In this document: in pieces, positions 5,770 to 5,849 of the stretch
How the letters are laid out: each line of letters opens with the position of its first letter
How positions within the stretch are numbered: position 1 is the stretch's first letter
Assembly (NCBI GenBank): GCA_041655755.1
Contig: JBBAEY010000108.1
Location: 1 to 5,849, forward strand
Direction: 5' to 3'
Length of the DNA: 5,849 bases
Source: JAAYFT01 sp041655755
GTDB lineage: Bacteria; Bacillota; Clostridia; Tissierellales; Tissierellaceae
The notes under the pieces: generated by a model
What the model was told of the DNA's origin: nothing
The model's input: only the letters and a program-made list of their open reading frames with translations
Database searches by the model: none
Made by a program: the position numbers and the translations under genes

Positions 5770-5849
5770 TCATTGCCCAGGCAATTCATTCGGCCTAAGC
5801 CTATTTGCTAGGGTAAATAAAAACATAAAAATCACGGCTATACCAATTG
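5770..5849 (-). CDS. Possible C-terminal end of an upstream membrane protein (partial)
   Basis: On the minus strand one frame is open from the right window edge to a TGA at 5770-5772, giving about 25 residues. The fragment begins with a strongly hydrophobic run (IGIAVIFMFLFTLA) followed by NRLRPNELPGQ, which looks like a last membrane helix with a short charged cytoplasmic tail. That would fit a transporter or other integral membrane protein ending about 24 bases upstream of the gntR -35 box. The fragment is too short to name a family, and an open stretch of this length can arise by chance. Confidence 0.35.
   Translation of the reverse strand, partial: IGIAVIFMFLFTLANRLRPNELPGQ
5772..5785. 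repeat. Inverted repeat ATTGCC/GGCAAT upstream of gntR
   Basis: Two perfect 6-base arms are separated by two bases, overlapping the stop codon of the possible upstream gene. With no U tract following on the minus strand it is not a convincing terminator. It may be a protein-binding site or chance. Confidence 0.25.

Noticed and set aside
5835..5849. AATTGGTATA resembling half of the enterobacterial UxuR/ExuR operator (minus strand)
   Set aside because: The second half does not match, it sits at the window edge in a possible coding region, and the motif is known from a distant phylum; probably chance.

Overview
The window is AT-rich, with strong AGGAGG-type ribosome binding sites and a lipoprotein-type solute-binding protein. 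This suggests a low-GC Gram-positive anaerobe, most likely a clostridial Firmicute. That placement is inferred from composition and gene style; no rRNA or other taxonomic marker is present. All recognised genes lie on the minus strand, so the transcriptional order runs from the right edge to the left edge.

Layout in transcription order: a few codons of a possible C-terminus of an upstream membrane protein (5770-5849); a short control region with a good promoter and a palindrome (5677-5769); a GntR/FadR-type regulator with an FCD ligand domain (4990-5676); a 144-base control region with a second promoter and related operator-like repeats (4846-4989); the three parts of a TRAP transporter, dctP (3784-4845), dctQ (3183-3707) and dctM (1891-3183); a small two-helix YcxB-like membrane protein (1387-1875); mannonate dehydratase uxuA (265-1338); and the first 84 codons of a fructuronate reductase/mannitol dehydrogenase family gene, uxuB (1-252), cut by the left edge. 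Spacing from dctQ to uxuB is tight (1-base overlap, then 15, 48 and 12 bases), so these genes very probably form one operon.

Together the genes describe a hexuronate catabolic unit. A sodium- or proton-driven TRAP carrier brings in a sugar acid (a hexuronate such as glucuronate, fructuronate or a related aldonate). UxuB reduces fructuronate to D-mannonate, and UxuA dehydrates mannonate to 2-keto-3-deoxygluconate (KDG). A hexuronate isomerase (UxaC), KDG kinase and KDPG aldolase would be needed to complete the route and are not in the window. The GntR protein is the obvious candidate regulator.

The parts worth a second look are the regulatory sequences (a palindrome placed in the -35/-10 spacer of the gntR promoter, with related tandem repeats at the dctP promoter), a perfect 15-bp hairpin between dctP and dctQ that also corrects the dctQ start, and the uncharacterised YcxB-like gene inside the operon. 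No mobile element, CRISPR array, tRNA or rRNA was seen. The system is of a known general type; I did not find evidence for a wholly new one.
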